64,000 nucleotides of DNA from Strongyloides papillosus. Lineage: Eukaryota > Nematoda > Chromadorea > Rhabditida > Strongyloididae. Below are positions 24,323 through 34,905 of this stretch, one piece after another (position 1 is the first letter of the stretch; each line of letters opens with the position of its first letter). The notes beneath the pieces are model-generated. The model was given only the letters and a program-made list of their open reading frames with translations, did no database searches and was not told where the DNA came from. Location of the stretch: contig SRSI01000035.1 in assembly GCA_005656395.1 (NCBI GenBank), forward strand, positions 310,001-374,000, in the 5' to 3' direction. Both the position numbers and the translations under genes were made by a program.

Positions 24323-24940
24323 ATGAATAGTAACTTTTTCAACTTATCATCAATATCATCTGTGGTAGATTCAGATGTTGCTCCCAAGTTTTGCCAAAAA
24401 ACAACAATTTACATACTTAAAATGTTAAATAAACTTTATAACACAAGAAAATTGGTTTCTTCTTTTCTTTTACTTGATGAAGTATGTTCGTCACTAAAAT
24501 TTGGAGAAAATTTTGATGAAAAAGAACTTATAAATATTCTTCAAAACATAGTTTGGATTACTAAAATAAAAATAGAAGAAAATGATGTTTCTGCTTTGAA
24601 GTTAATCGCATCAAGGTTGCTTAAAGTAAATAAACATTCTGTTGGAGAATCTTTTAATGATGAAAAGTATAATATCTTCTCCATAAAGAATAAAAATTTT
24701 ATTGGTGAATCTGATGGTGATTATATAACAACAAAGACTTCTGCAAATACATCAGCTCCAATTAAAAATAGTATTAGCTTAAGTTCCAATAAGCCTTCTA
24801 GTACTATTTCATCTAATCCAATTGATTCTAATTTACAATGTTCTACTACTATGCTTCCTTTAACTAACTCGAACAATTTTGATAAAAGTGAATTAAAAAA
24901 TAATAGTGCTTACAAAGAATTTTTTAACGATAATGAATAG
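24323..24940 (+). CDS. Unidentified 205-aa ORF inside the giant insertion
   Basis: Uninterrupted ORF starting at ATG 24323. The first 110 residues alternate charged and hydrophobic residues in a pattern that looks helical (for example FDEKELINILQNIVWITKIK). The rest is a Ser/Asn/Thr-rich low-complexity tail ending EFFNDNE. It has no signal peptide or membrane span, and I recognise no family. Codon use (GAA, AAA, GAT) looks like that of real genes here, and 205 codons without a stop is long for this base composition, so it may be a real gene or a recent fragment. It could be cargo of the element or one exon of something larger. Confidence 0.4.
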   Translation: MNSNFFNLSSISSVVDSDVAPKFCQKTTIYILKMLNKLYNTRKLVSSFLLLDEVCSSLKFGENFDEKELINILQNIVWITKIKIEENDVSALKLIASRLLKVNKHSVGESFNDEKYNIFSIKNKNFIGESDGDYITTKTSANTSAPIKNSISLSSNKPSSTISSNPIDSNLQCSTTMLPLTNSNNFDKSELKNNSAYKEFFNDNE

Positions 24941-27080
24941 AAAGAAAGAATGTTATATTTATTTATCTTAAAGCGAATTATAAAATTTGATGAAATTAAA
25001 AAAGGTGTTAAAAAGAGGGACGGATTAGTAGATTTTTAGTTAGATTATTAATTTTTGTTAGTAGATTTTTGGCGCTTTGTAATATTTCCCTAAGAAGTCG
25101 TCCAAATAAACTTTATAGAAAAATCATATTTTTTAAAAATTTTATCTGAATATTAAATATTTATAGATTTTTCACAAAAAACTAAAATTGTTTTATTTGA
25201 TTTTTTTCTTCAATAATGTGTTAGAAATAATATCTACAATAATGTAACTTACTGACACATGCTTTGTAATTTTGTTTTTTGCAATTTCCTTTAAAATCTA
25301 ACATAACATTAAATATTTTATAATAACAACAATTATCAGCCATTGGTAAATTCACAGAAACAGTGCGTTTGGTTTATCTTTAAAAAGTTGACCTACCACA
25401 AATATTTGTAGCAAAATTACCATTTTTAGTGTTTCATTATTATATTTAATAGAAAGAGAGATGGAAGAAAAGCTTATAATGAAAAATATGGTTAGCGATA
25501 TTTAGATTGATTTTTATATCAAAAGTAAAATTTTATATAATAAGAATAATAAAAGTTTTATTGGTGCCAATTTTTCCAGTAATGAACAAAATAACTAGAC
25601 AATAAAATAGGACAATAATAGTTATTAGTGACAGTTCTACAATAGACAATTATAAACAACACAAATATAAAAGTATAAAAAGATCTTTCACTTAACATTT
25701 TAGAGTCTTATATAATATAAAGTCATTAAATTTTTACTTTAATAAAGAAGAATCTAGATATTTACAGATCTTTTACTCAACACACAGAGATAATCTCATC
25801 ATTTTTTTCCCAATTCAATCATTTTTTTCTCTAAAAAATTAAATTTTTAATATAATTAATTTAAAATTTTTTCTATATAGTAGTTTGAATATTATTTCTA
25901 TTGTATAATATTTTTTAATTAGTAAATAAATAGTCAGTTAACTTATCTAATTTTAGAAATAATATATTGTATTTATATTTTTATTGTGGTTATATGAATA
26001 CTTACGACTTCTGAAATATGCAAGACCTCTTATTTAAATCTCTCTAACCTTATTTATAGTCACTCTATTTTATACGATTTATCATAACACTACTTTTTTA
26101 ATTTTTATATATGAGAAGATTTTATAAATATAACAAGGTAGTACTTCATATCCATTTAATTATAAATCTATTTGAAACAGTTATATTCCATGTGGATATA
26201 TAATTTACAAATAAATTATTTGAGCATTTAAATTATCAAATACTAGGTAAAGAACATCATCTTAACATTAAAATGATTAAAATTCTAATTGGCTTACAAC
26301 ATTTTTGAGGATTAAAATTTCTTTAGTGTTTTTTCAATCAAAGGCTCCATATACCATGATGGACATACATACCAAAGATGGAAGCTATTGGACAAGTTTG
26401 AAGTTTATAAAACAAGTCCGGATTTTCATTTCCTGAATTTCATGAAATCCATAGACACTAATTTCTAAAGAACAACTTCAAGAAGTCTAAAAAACTTCTA
26501 TATATGTATATTTGAGTTCATATAAGACAAAATTGAATTATTTTAGAAAAATATATTTGGCCAACAATTATCGAAAATTGGACCTCAAGATTTAGACCCC
26601 AAAATATCCCATTGAATTTGCCGTATTCAATTGCATATACCCGAAAATATTTATTCCTGTGAAGTAAATACTTCTTGATATTGAAACATCTATTTTTAAG
26701 ATTATCAATTTCTAAAAGCGAATTTTGTTATATATGTATTCGGGCATTTTTGCCCATTGCAAACATTAGGATTGAAACTTTGCCTAATATTGTCGATTCA
26801 ATTTTATTAGATTTAAAAATTAAAAAAACATTTTTCCAATTTTTGCAATTAAACAATAATTGCATTGTAAATAAATAGCTCAATGCATTGCAATAGGTAT
26901 TAAAAAAACCATGAAAATGTCCGAATTTGTTTTTGTGTGTATGGAAGAAAATTGTGTGAAGGAACAAAACTTTGCTGTGCAATGTTGTATGGTCAAAAAA
27001 CAAAAGATTTTTTCAAACACATAAAATCAAATTCTTCGTCTACTATACATATGATGAGGGTTTAAATAATATATATATAG
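24941..27080. other. AT-rich non-coding interior of the giant insertion
   Basis: About 2.1 kb between the unidentified ORF and the LTR element. I see no convincing gene; a 67-aa frame at 26675-26878 has no recognisable features. Confidence 0.45.
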
Positions 27081-27299
27081 TGAAGGTGTTGTGATAAAAG
27101 GAATAAATAAATTCCAAATAGGAGAACAACAGTATGATAATACCATCAAAGCCATTCAATTTATAAAGTATAGATATTGTTTTGTTTAGTGATTGTTATT
27201 AATATTAAGTGTTAATTTTTATATATGTTAATTGTTAATTATGATTGTTGTTAATATGTTATTTGTAGGCGAGACTACACAAATAAAAATATTTTACTT
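27081..27299 (+). repeat. 5' LTR
   Basis: 219-bp direct repeat starting TGAAGGTGTTGTGATAAAAG and ending AAATATTTTACTT; matches 29387-29605 at a constant offset of 2306 bp. Confidence 0.88.
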
Positions 27300-27363
27300 C
27301 TGTATCAACGTGTATTGGACCTTATATTTTACTTGGGGAAAAGAAGGTCAATACTGGGGGTTG

Positions 27364-29400
27364 ATGAAGACAGAAGAGATAGATTTGTGTGAGACTATTT
27401 TAAACGGAATCCTAGAGATCTTTGGAGTGAAAAAGGAGAATCTAGGTGAAGGTGTTTACGAGGAAGTAGTAAAGGTTCTGAAAGAAGATCTTTTAACGCG
27501 TAAACCGGAGGTTGTAGCCAAGAAGACCTTGAAACTGTTGAGAGAGAAGGATATACTCACTCAGGAACAGACAGAGGAGGCTTTAAAGACGCTTGAAGAA
27601 GAAGTTGAAAAACAAGTTAAGGTTAAAGAAGATTCGGGAGAAAAGATGGCTGAAGCGGTTCAAAGGATGGCAACTTCGCCTAAGTTAATGACAGTTATGC
27701 AAAAGTTGGAACCCAGAGCTGGTAACCCAAGGTTGGTAAATCAATGGTTTGAGGAATTTGAGGATAGATGGACCCTCAGTTATACAGCCGAGGAAAGAAA
27801 CCAACAGGAGAATGCAGAGTTAAAGCTGGTCCACTTACGTATCTTGTATGGTATGAAGGTTCGTACGTTTATGGATGGTAAAGCAAACGAACTTAAGGAT
27901 ACGTACGATAAGGCTAAGAATCTGATCTTGAAAAGATTTGGATCGGACAGTAGAGAGAATGACATTGATAAATTGGTAAACTTCAAGATAAGGACGGAGG
28001 ATCCAGAACAGTTCAATGAAGACGCCCAAAGGTACAGAGATCTCATAGAGAAAGCCTATGGAGATGTTAGGGAGAAAGAACTGCTGAACCGTCTTGGAAG
28101 TATGTTGAGAGGAGATTTGCAGACCATGTTCTTTACGTATATGGCAAGTATTGAGGACTATGATGACATGGTAGCAAAATTGATTCAGTATATGAACATC
28201 AAAGGATCAATGAGGGAAAAGAAATTTAAAAGTAACGATAAGGAAATGTTACAGAAGAATGGAAGTTTTAAGGAGAATGAAACTTCTCTGGAAAAGAAGA
28301 AATGTTATTCATGTGGAGAGCTAGGTCACTTAAAAGTTCTATGTCCACAAAGAAAAATGAAAGAAGAAGTAAAAACCACAGAAAGTGCTAGCAAAATTAC
28401 GGAAGATGCTAAGGACAGGAGAATAGAAGAATTGACAGCAATGGTCAACCGCCTATCAAAAATGGTAAATGAAGAAGAAAATACAACCAGAGTTTGTAGA
28501 AGGGTAGATGTAACTGTTGAAAAGAAAAATAAAGATGAGAAAAAGAAATTTAAAGAATTTTACGTTATGGGATCAATATGGCATAAAAATAAGAAAAAGG
28601 ATGAGATAACTGAGGTACCAGTTATATGTTTGGTGGATACTGGTTCAACAAGAACTATTATTACTGAATCAGTTTATCGTGTGGCAACTAAGAAAAATTC
28701 ATGTAATTTGAAACCAGTTATTTTCAATTTAGCAGATGGTAGTGTATGGCCTTTGAAAGGAGTTGCAGAAATATCTTTGAAATTTGGAAGTGTAAAAGTA
28801 AATGTAGAAGTTGGTATATGTCGTGATGAAGACTTTAATTTTGGTAAAAATCAAACAAGATATTCGGTAATGTTAGGATCTGATGTACTGACAGCGGCTA
28901 ATGCAAACTTAAATTATGGAACAAATGAAGTTATGTTTGAAAATATCTTGGTACCATCGTTTATGGAAATAAGGAACCTAAAGAAAAAGGAAATTAGAAA
29001 TGTCTTCAGAATAACAAGTGAAGGAAAGAATTTCAGAAAAGGAAACAAACCACCTAACAAAACTAGTTGGGGGGATGTACAAGAAAAAGTTTTCTTGAAG
29101 ACTAAGAAAAATTTAAAAGGTTTATGTGATTTACACGTAGGAATTCGGAAAAATGGTCGTTGCAACCAACGTGGTGAAGTAATTTCAGTAGGAGACTCTG
29201 AAAAGGAAAAATTTAAGAAGCATAAGTCTTATGTAGCATGGAAAGGAGAATATGTTATGAAAAGAAGATTTCACGATAACAGTATTTGTAAAGTTAGTAA
29301 AGGAGATGAAATACGATATTTGGTCCAAAACCATAACCATCTGAAGATTGAAGAAGGAGGAAGTAAAGCTTCAAAGAAGGGGGAAGTGAAGGTGTTGTGA
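27364..29400 (+). CDS. Gag-protease polyprotein of LTR element
   Basis: Single 678-aa ORF from the first ATG after the 5' LTR; an upstream in-frame ATG lies inside the LTR. Residues 1 to about 300 form a charged, helical Gag-like part. A CCHC zinc knuckle (CYSCGELGHLKVLC, C-x2-C-x4-H-x4-C) starts near residue 314. A retropepsin-type aspartic protease follows with VDTGST at about residue 424 and a closing MLGSDVL motif near 500. The last 150 residues are strongly basic and match no domain I know. The stop codon lies 14 nt inside the 3' LTR, and the polypurine tract is translated. The uninterrupted frame suggests recent activity. It lacks polymerase domains, which separates it from complete Gypsy or BEL elements. 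Confidence 0.85.
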   Translation: MKTEEIDLCETILNGILEIFGVKKENLGEGVYEEVVKVLKEDLLTRKPEVVAKKTLKLLREKDILTQEQTEEALKTLEEEVEKQVKVKEDSGEKMAEAVQRMATSPKLMTVMQKLEPRAGNPRLVNQWFEEFEDRWTLSYTAEERNQQENAELKLVHLRILYGMKVRTFMDGKANELKDTYDKAKNLILKRFGSDSRENDIDKLVNFKIRTEDPEQFNEDAQRYRDLIEKAYGDVREKELLNRLGSMLRGDLQTMFFTYMASIEDYDDMVAKLIQYMNIKGSMREKKFKSNDKEMLQKNGSFKENETSLEKKKCYSCGELGHLKVLCPQRKMKEEVKTTESASKITEDAKDRRIEELTAMVNRLSKMVNEEENTTRVCRRVDVTVEKKNKDEKKKFKEFYVMGSIWHKNKKKDEITEVPVICLVDTGSTRTIITESVYRVATKKNSCNLKPVIFNLADGSVWPLKGVAEISLKFGSVKVNVEVGICRDEDFNFGKNQTRYSVMLGSDVLTAANANLNYGTNEVMFENILVPSFMEIRNLKKKEIRNVFRITSEGKNFRKGNKPPNKTSWGDVQEKVFLKTKKNLKGLCDLHVGIRKNGRCNQRGEVISVGDSEKEKFKKHKSYVAWKGEYVMKRRFHDNSICKVSKGDEIRYLVQNHNHLKIEEGGSKASKKGEVKVL

Positions 29401-29605
29401 TAAAAGGAATAAATAAATTCCAAATAGGAGAACAACAGTATGATAATACCATCAAAGCCATTCAATTTATAAAGTATAGATATTGTTTTGTTTAGTGATT
29501 GTTATTAATATTAAGTGTTAATTTTTATATATGTTAATTGTTAATTATGATTGTTGTTAATATGTTATTTGTAGGCGAGACTACACAAATAAAAATATTT
29601 TACTT
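29387..29605 (+). repeat. 3' LTR
   Basis: 219-bp repeat identical to the 5' LTR as far as I can compare; supplies the stop codon of the Gag-protease ORF. Confidence 0.88.
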
Positions 29606-30164
29606 ATTTTTAATAATTTGATAGCACTTTTATTGTTGTTTACATGGGCAAAAAATTTAGAAATAATTAATTTTTTAGGTTAAAAGATTAATGAAAAAAA
29701 TAACAAAATACTATGATTGTTTCTCAAAGTAAAACACATAAAACTAAACAAAAAATGTATTCAATAATAAAGAAAAAAAACCCTCAAAATCATAAGAAAT
29801 GTTAATTTTTTTCTTACAAAAACGCATTATTTCTATATTTAACAAGTATTATTTTATTGAAAAAATACAATGTTTTAATAATCAAAATAATGATAAATTA
29901 GCATATAAAATACATACAATTCTCTTTTATTTGTTATGTATAATTTAAAAAAAATTGAATACTAAAATTTACAAAAAGCATAACGTTTTTTTGTTATTAC
30001 ATATTATAATAAAAAACGAAGGAATAAATAGTAAAAAAATATAAGTGGTTTGGCTAATAGATTTATTTTATTGGCGAACACACATAAAAAAAATAAAACG
30101 GCACAACACAAAAAAACTATAAAGTAATTAACACATAGACAATTATTAAAGAATTATGATGACT

Positions 30165-30240
30165 TACCCAAGGTCGGCTCCTTGGTTCCTATAACAGCCA
30201 GAGAATGACCGAATAGGTGAAACATCATCTATTTATACTA
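30165..30240 (-). promoter_or_regulatory. GC-richer island with TATA box and 5' splice donor
   Basis: On the minus strand a TATAAATA (30237-30230) is followed by about 55 bp of unusually GC-rich sequence and then GGTAAGTCATC at about 30170. It contains the hairpin CCAAGG-TCGGCT-CCTTGG. A short frame (ATG at 30225, about 20 codons) reads into the donor. It looks like a promoter plus first exon, or a retroelement leader, whose body is missing downstream. Confidence 0.3.
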
Positions 30241-30715
30241 TAAAAAACAATGACATAGGAACGCGTCATTTTTTACTAAATATTTTATGATTATTTGACA
30301 GGTGACCCTTCGTTTTGAAAAATAAAACTAAACCTTTTTTTCTTCAAAACATGGAATTTTATTTAATCAAAGTAACCAACGCAGTTGATAAATTCAATGA
30401 AATGTACTGTTATTAAAGAATATTATAATTTCTGGAGAAGTTTTTATGACGTAAATAGAAGTTGGGTAAGAATATTTAGTATAATTGATTATTATATAGC
30501 TAATCAGGATAAAATAAATTCTTTTAAATGACAAGACAATTGGGGTAATCCAGATATTGTAAGTTTTATATCTCAAGAAATAGCTTTTTAATTTCATTTT
30601 TTACTAATTAAATATAACTGAAGTTGTGAAAAATAAACAAACATATTCTCTGAAAGTTGTCTATCGTCCGGTTAAGTTTAAAGATTTTTAAGTTTTAAGT
30701 AAAAATGTTTTAGAA

Positions 30716-31151
30716 TGTACAAATATCATTTGAGTATTGTGAGTATAGTAGAAAAAATTATTCTATACAATCAATTCAAACGCTTTTAAAAGATGTAGAA
30801 GGAATTGTGATAACAGATAATGATGTACCTGAGAAAAATAGGCATCATAAACATGGAGGTATAAGAATTAAGTGTTGCTGTGGATGAACCAAAAACAGTT
30901 ATACTTAGAGAGCTTCAGGAGAAACAAATAAATAAAAAACAACTGTTAAAAATCTTAGTACTTATAAAATTGATTTTAAAGTAGCAATAAAATTTTTTTC
31001 ATCCAAGTTAGTCTGTTTTAGTAGTGTAACAGGAGCCGATAAAATTGCTATTCAGGGAGATGTTGTTGATGAGTTATCTGATGTTATTCCAGGCAAATGG
31101 CTCTACATCACTGAAGATGACACAGATGAAATTGAAGATAAAAAAAAGTAA
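30716..31151 (+). pseudogene. DENR (density-regulated protein) pseudogene, intronless
   Basis: Similarity spans nearly the whole of DENR, the translation re-initiation factor that works with MCTS1. In order: Cys-rich start (FEYCEY), a basic GGIRIK-like linker, then the SUI1-type domain with STYKIDFKVAIKFF and SVTGADKIAIQGDVVDEL, and the acidic DEIED tail with a lysine end. The copy has several frameshifts and in-frame stops (around 30727, 30870-30890 and 30925-30950) and no introns, so it may derive from mRNA. The last 70 or so codons are nearly intact, ending at a natural stop (31149-31151). It lies within the giant insertion. Confidence 0.78.
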
Positions 31152-31268
31152 AATCTTTAATTCTATTTGTGATACATTCATCTGTTAAAATATATATAAC
31201 CTTACTGCATTATTTTAAGTCAAAAAAATACATTTATTGAAGATTAAAAGAAAATAATAGTAAGAATT

Positions 31269-31472
31269 TTGAGAGAATTGAAAACAAAAATTAAGTCAAA
31301 CAAAAAAGTAGACTTTTTTTATTTTGAGGGCCAAGAAACTAGTGAAGATATTAAAATGACCGAGTGTGATGAAAGTAAAACTTTACAAATTTTGGGAATG
31401 GTAGAGTATCTCTTTATTGTTAAAAATGATTATATTATTATTTATTTTATCATTGATTTTTTGTCTATATAA
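31269..31472 (+). pseudogene. Small protein fragment, possibly ubiquitin/SUMO-like
   Basis: A 67-codon open frame without an ATG start contains FFYFEGQETSED and LGMVEYLFIV, vaguely like the last two strands of SUMO-type folds (F-x-F-DGQ...LGMED-x-I). The match is weak. If real it is a broken fragment like its neighbours. Confidence 0.18.
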
Positions 31473-31498
31473 TAAGTTTGTTAATAAATATACTTATA

Positions 31499-32444
31499 CA
31501 CAGAAAAAAAATGGGAAACATTTTTTTGTAAAATGTAATGAATTTTTCCCACCTAACAAAATTTGAATTTTCTAATTTGCGACTAATTTTAACGCAATTA
31601 TATCGTACATAAAAATTAAACAATAATTAAGTAGTTATTAAAATAAGTTTCTATTTTTTATTATATTATTGTTATTTTAAAATTTAGATTTTCTTCTACA
31701 ATACTTTTTTAAATATAAGATTAGAATTTAATTTTATGTAAGATTACATATGCTTTCATAAAGAGCTTTCTTTAACATATCACAATATTTTTGTTAATAA
31801 GTTTAAGTAGTTTGAATTATTATAAATTTTACTTTTTTATGAAGTTACACTCTTCTGAAGGCGGAATTTTTTTTGGTACTTTAAAGGTCTCATTTAAAAA
31901 TCAAATCTATGAAAAGTTATAAAATTATATGGATTTTTATCTATAGTAAAAAATATCTTCTACATATTTAAAGTTAATATATGAACAAGTACTAAAATAA
32001 TATTTTTAATTATTAATGCTTTGTGTGGTTAAATAATAATTTTTAGCTTTTTGTTATTATTATTATAAATTTTTATATTTATTGTTACTAGTAAATTGTT
32101 TAAGATAATGATTTTTGTTAAAACTTAACAACTTTACACGAAATTGAGTTTTAACAACGTATTTCATGTATATTAGAAAAAAAAAACTAGATCCTAAGAT
32201 TAGAATTATATTAAAAACATTAAGATTAAATAAAAGTTACATTATTTAAAATATAAAACAATTATAATTTTGTAAAAAAAACAGCAAAGTTTTGCGACAA
32301 CCTCGTATTTTTCATCATTTAAAACATTTTTGCTGTCGCTTGATAATTTTAAAATTTGAATAAATGTTGGTTTTTTTAACAGGTGAGAATTTTTATTGCA
32401 TTTTATGTAATAATGTCAAAATTTTTCCCATTTTTTTCTGTGTG
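31499..32444 (+). mobile_element. MITE copy 2 (CACA-tipped family)
   Basis: 946 bp flanked by TA on both sides (31497-31498, 32445-32446). Ends read CACAGAAAAAAAATGGGAAA (left) and CACACAGAAAAAAATGGGAA (right, other strand). Interior shared with copy 3 over its whole length and with copy 1 in reverse. No ORF. It sits directly against the start of the satellite array. Confidence 0.87.
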
Positions 32445-32449
32445 TACTT

Positions 32450-34905
32450 AAATATGTTGATTAGAATATGCTTAAACACATATATAAAAATTATGAGAAA
32501 GTAATGTATAGTTTTGAAAATATTGCCATATTTATTCATTATACTTTATAAATATATGATAAATAGAAATGTATGAAAATCGTTTTTTCAAATGCTACAG
32601 ATAGTAAATACGAGTTTTTGGAAACAATCAAAATACCTAGATATGTTAATTAGAATGTGCTTAATCATATATATAAAAATTTTGAGAAAGTAATGTTTCG
32701 TTTTAAAGAAATTGTCATTTTCATAGCTATACGTTACTAAGATATTATATACATAGATGTATGAAAATTGTTTTTTCAAATCCCATAGATGGTAAATTTG
32801 ATTTTTTAGAAACAATCAAAATACCTAGATATGTTAATTAGAATGTGCTTAATCACATATATAAAAATTTTGAGAAAGTAATGTTTCGTTTTTAAGAAAT
32901 TATCATTTTCACTAAAATACGTTACTAAGATATTATATATATAGATGTATGAAAATTGTTTTTTCAAATGCCATAGATGGTAAATTTGATTTTTTAGAAA
33001 CAATCAAAATACTTAGATATGTTAATTAGAATGTGCTTAATCACATATATAAAAATTTTGAGAAAGTAATGTTTCGTTTTTAAGATATTGTCATTTTCAC
33101 AACTTTATGTTACTAAGATATTATATATATAGATGTATGGGAATTGTTTTCCAAAAGCCATAGATGGTAAATTTGATTTTTTAGAAACAATCAAATTACT
33201 TAGATATGTTAATTAGAATGTGCTTAACCACATATATCAAAATTGTAGGAAAGTTATGTTTCATTTTTAAGTTTTGTTATTTTAATGATCATGCTTTATT
33301 TTATATTCGTATATAGATGATGTATGGGAATTCTTTTTCAAAAGCCATATATGATAAAAATGATTTTTTAGAAACAATCAAAATATATAGATATGTTGAT
33401 TAGAATGTTCTTAATCACATATATCAAAATTGTAGGAAAGTTATGTTTCATTTTTAAGTTTTGTTATTTTAATGATCATGCTTTATTTTATATTCGTATA
33501 TAGATGATGTATGGGAATTGTTTTTCCAAAAGTCATAGATGATAAAAATGATTTTTTAGAAACAAATGGAATATTCAAATATGTTGATTAGAATGTGCTT
33601 AACCACATATATCAAAATTGTAGGAAAGTTATGTTTCATTTTTAAGTTTTGTTATTTTAATGATCATGCTTTATTTTATATTCGTATATATATGATGTAT
33701 GGGAATTGTTTTTCCAAAAGTCATAGATGATAAAAATGATTTTTTAGAAACAATCAAAATATATAGATATGTTGATTAGAATGTTCTTAATCACATATAT
33801 CAAAATTGTAGGAAAGTTATGTTTCATTTTTAAGTTTTGTTATTTTAATGATCATGTTTTATTAATATATCGTATATAGATGATGTATGGGAATTGTTTT
33901 TCCAAAAGTCATAGATGATAAAAATGATTTTTTAGAAACAATCAAAATATATAGATATGTTGATTAGAATGTGCTTAATCACATATATCAAAATTGTAGG
34001 AAAGTTATGTTTCATTTTTAAGTTTTGTTATTTTAATGATCATGCTTTATTTTATATTCGTATATATATGATGTATGGGAATTGTTTTCCAAAAGCCATA
34101 GATGGTAAATTTGATTTTTTAGAAACAAATGGAACATTCAAATATGTTGATTAGAATGTTCTTAATCACATATATCAATATTGTAGGAAAGTTATGTTTC
34201 ATTTTTAAGTTTTGTTATTTTAATGATCATGCTTTATTTTATATTCGTATATATATGATGTATGGGAATTGTTTTCCAAAAGCCATAGATGGTAAATTTG
34301 ATTTTTTAGAAACAATCAAATTACTTAGATATGTTAATTAGAATGTGCTTAACCACATATATCAAAATTGTAGGAAAGTTATGTTTCATTTTTAAGTTTT
34401 GTTATTTTAATGATCATGCTTTATTTTATATTCGTATATAGATGATGTATGGGAATTGTTTTTCCAAAAGTCATAGATGGTAAATATGAGTTTTTAGAAA
34501 CAAATGGAATATATAAGTATGTTGATTAGAATGTGCTTAATCACATGTATAAAAATTATGAGAAAGTAATGTTTCGTTTTCAAAATATTGCCATTTTTAT
34601 GCATCATACCTTACTGATATGTAGTATATATAAATGTATGAATATTGTTGTTTCAAATGCCATAGATGGTAAATTTGAGTTTTTAGAAACAATCAAAATA
34701 CCTAGATATGTTGATTAGAATGTACTTAATCACATATATAAAAATTATGAGAAAGTAATGTTTCGTTCTTAAGATATTGTTATATTTATTTATTATATTT
34801 TACTTATTTATGACATATATAAATGTATGGAAATTATTTTTTAAATGCTATAAGTGGTAAATATGAATTTTAAGAAAAAAATATCTTAAAATGTTGATAA
34901 AAATG
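32450..34905 (+). repeat. Satellite array, about 187-bp period, 13-14 units
   Basis: The anchor TGTTRATTAGAATGTGCTTAA recurs at about 32456, 32643, 32831, 33017, 33207, 33396, 33582, 33774, 33957, 34144, 34329, 34518, 34707 and, degraded, 34891. Two subtypes exist. Outer units carry GAGAAAGTAATGTTTCG; central units carry GGAAAGTTATGTTTCATTTT plus GATCATGCTTTATTTTATA. Open frames of 65-75 codons inside it on both strands are artefacts of the repeat; 187 is not a multiple of three, so frames shift from unit to unit. Confidence 0.92.

Larger units (their letters stand above)
27081..29605 (+). mobile_element. Short LTR retrotransposon coding only Gag and protease
   Basis: Two direct repeats of 219 bp (27081-27299 and 29387-29605) appear identical over their length and flank a 2.1-kb interior filled by one ORF. 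A purine-rich tract (AAAGAAGGGGGAAG) stands immediately before the 3' repeat, as expected for plus-strand priming. No reverse transcriptase, RNase H or integrase sequence fits in the interior, so the element must rely on enzymes from another retroelement. I found no clear target-site duplication (flanks TATAG and ATTTT). Identical LTRs mean a recent insertion relative to the decayed sequences around it. Confidence 0.85.

Noticed and set aside
28914..29465. Minus-strand frames opposite the LTR element ORF
   Set aside because: Shadows of the Gag-protease frame, without domains.
33957..34718. Repeated 60-70-aa frames such as those starting MLIRMCLIT
   Set aside because: They are frames through the 187-bp satellite; the period is not a multiple of three and the frame changes every unit.
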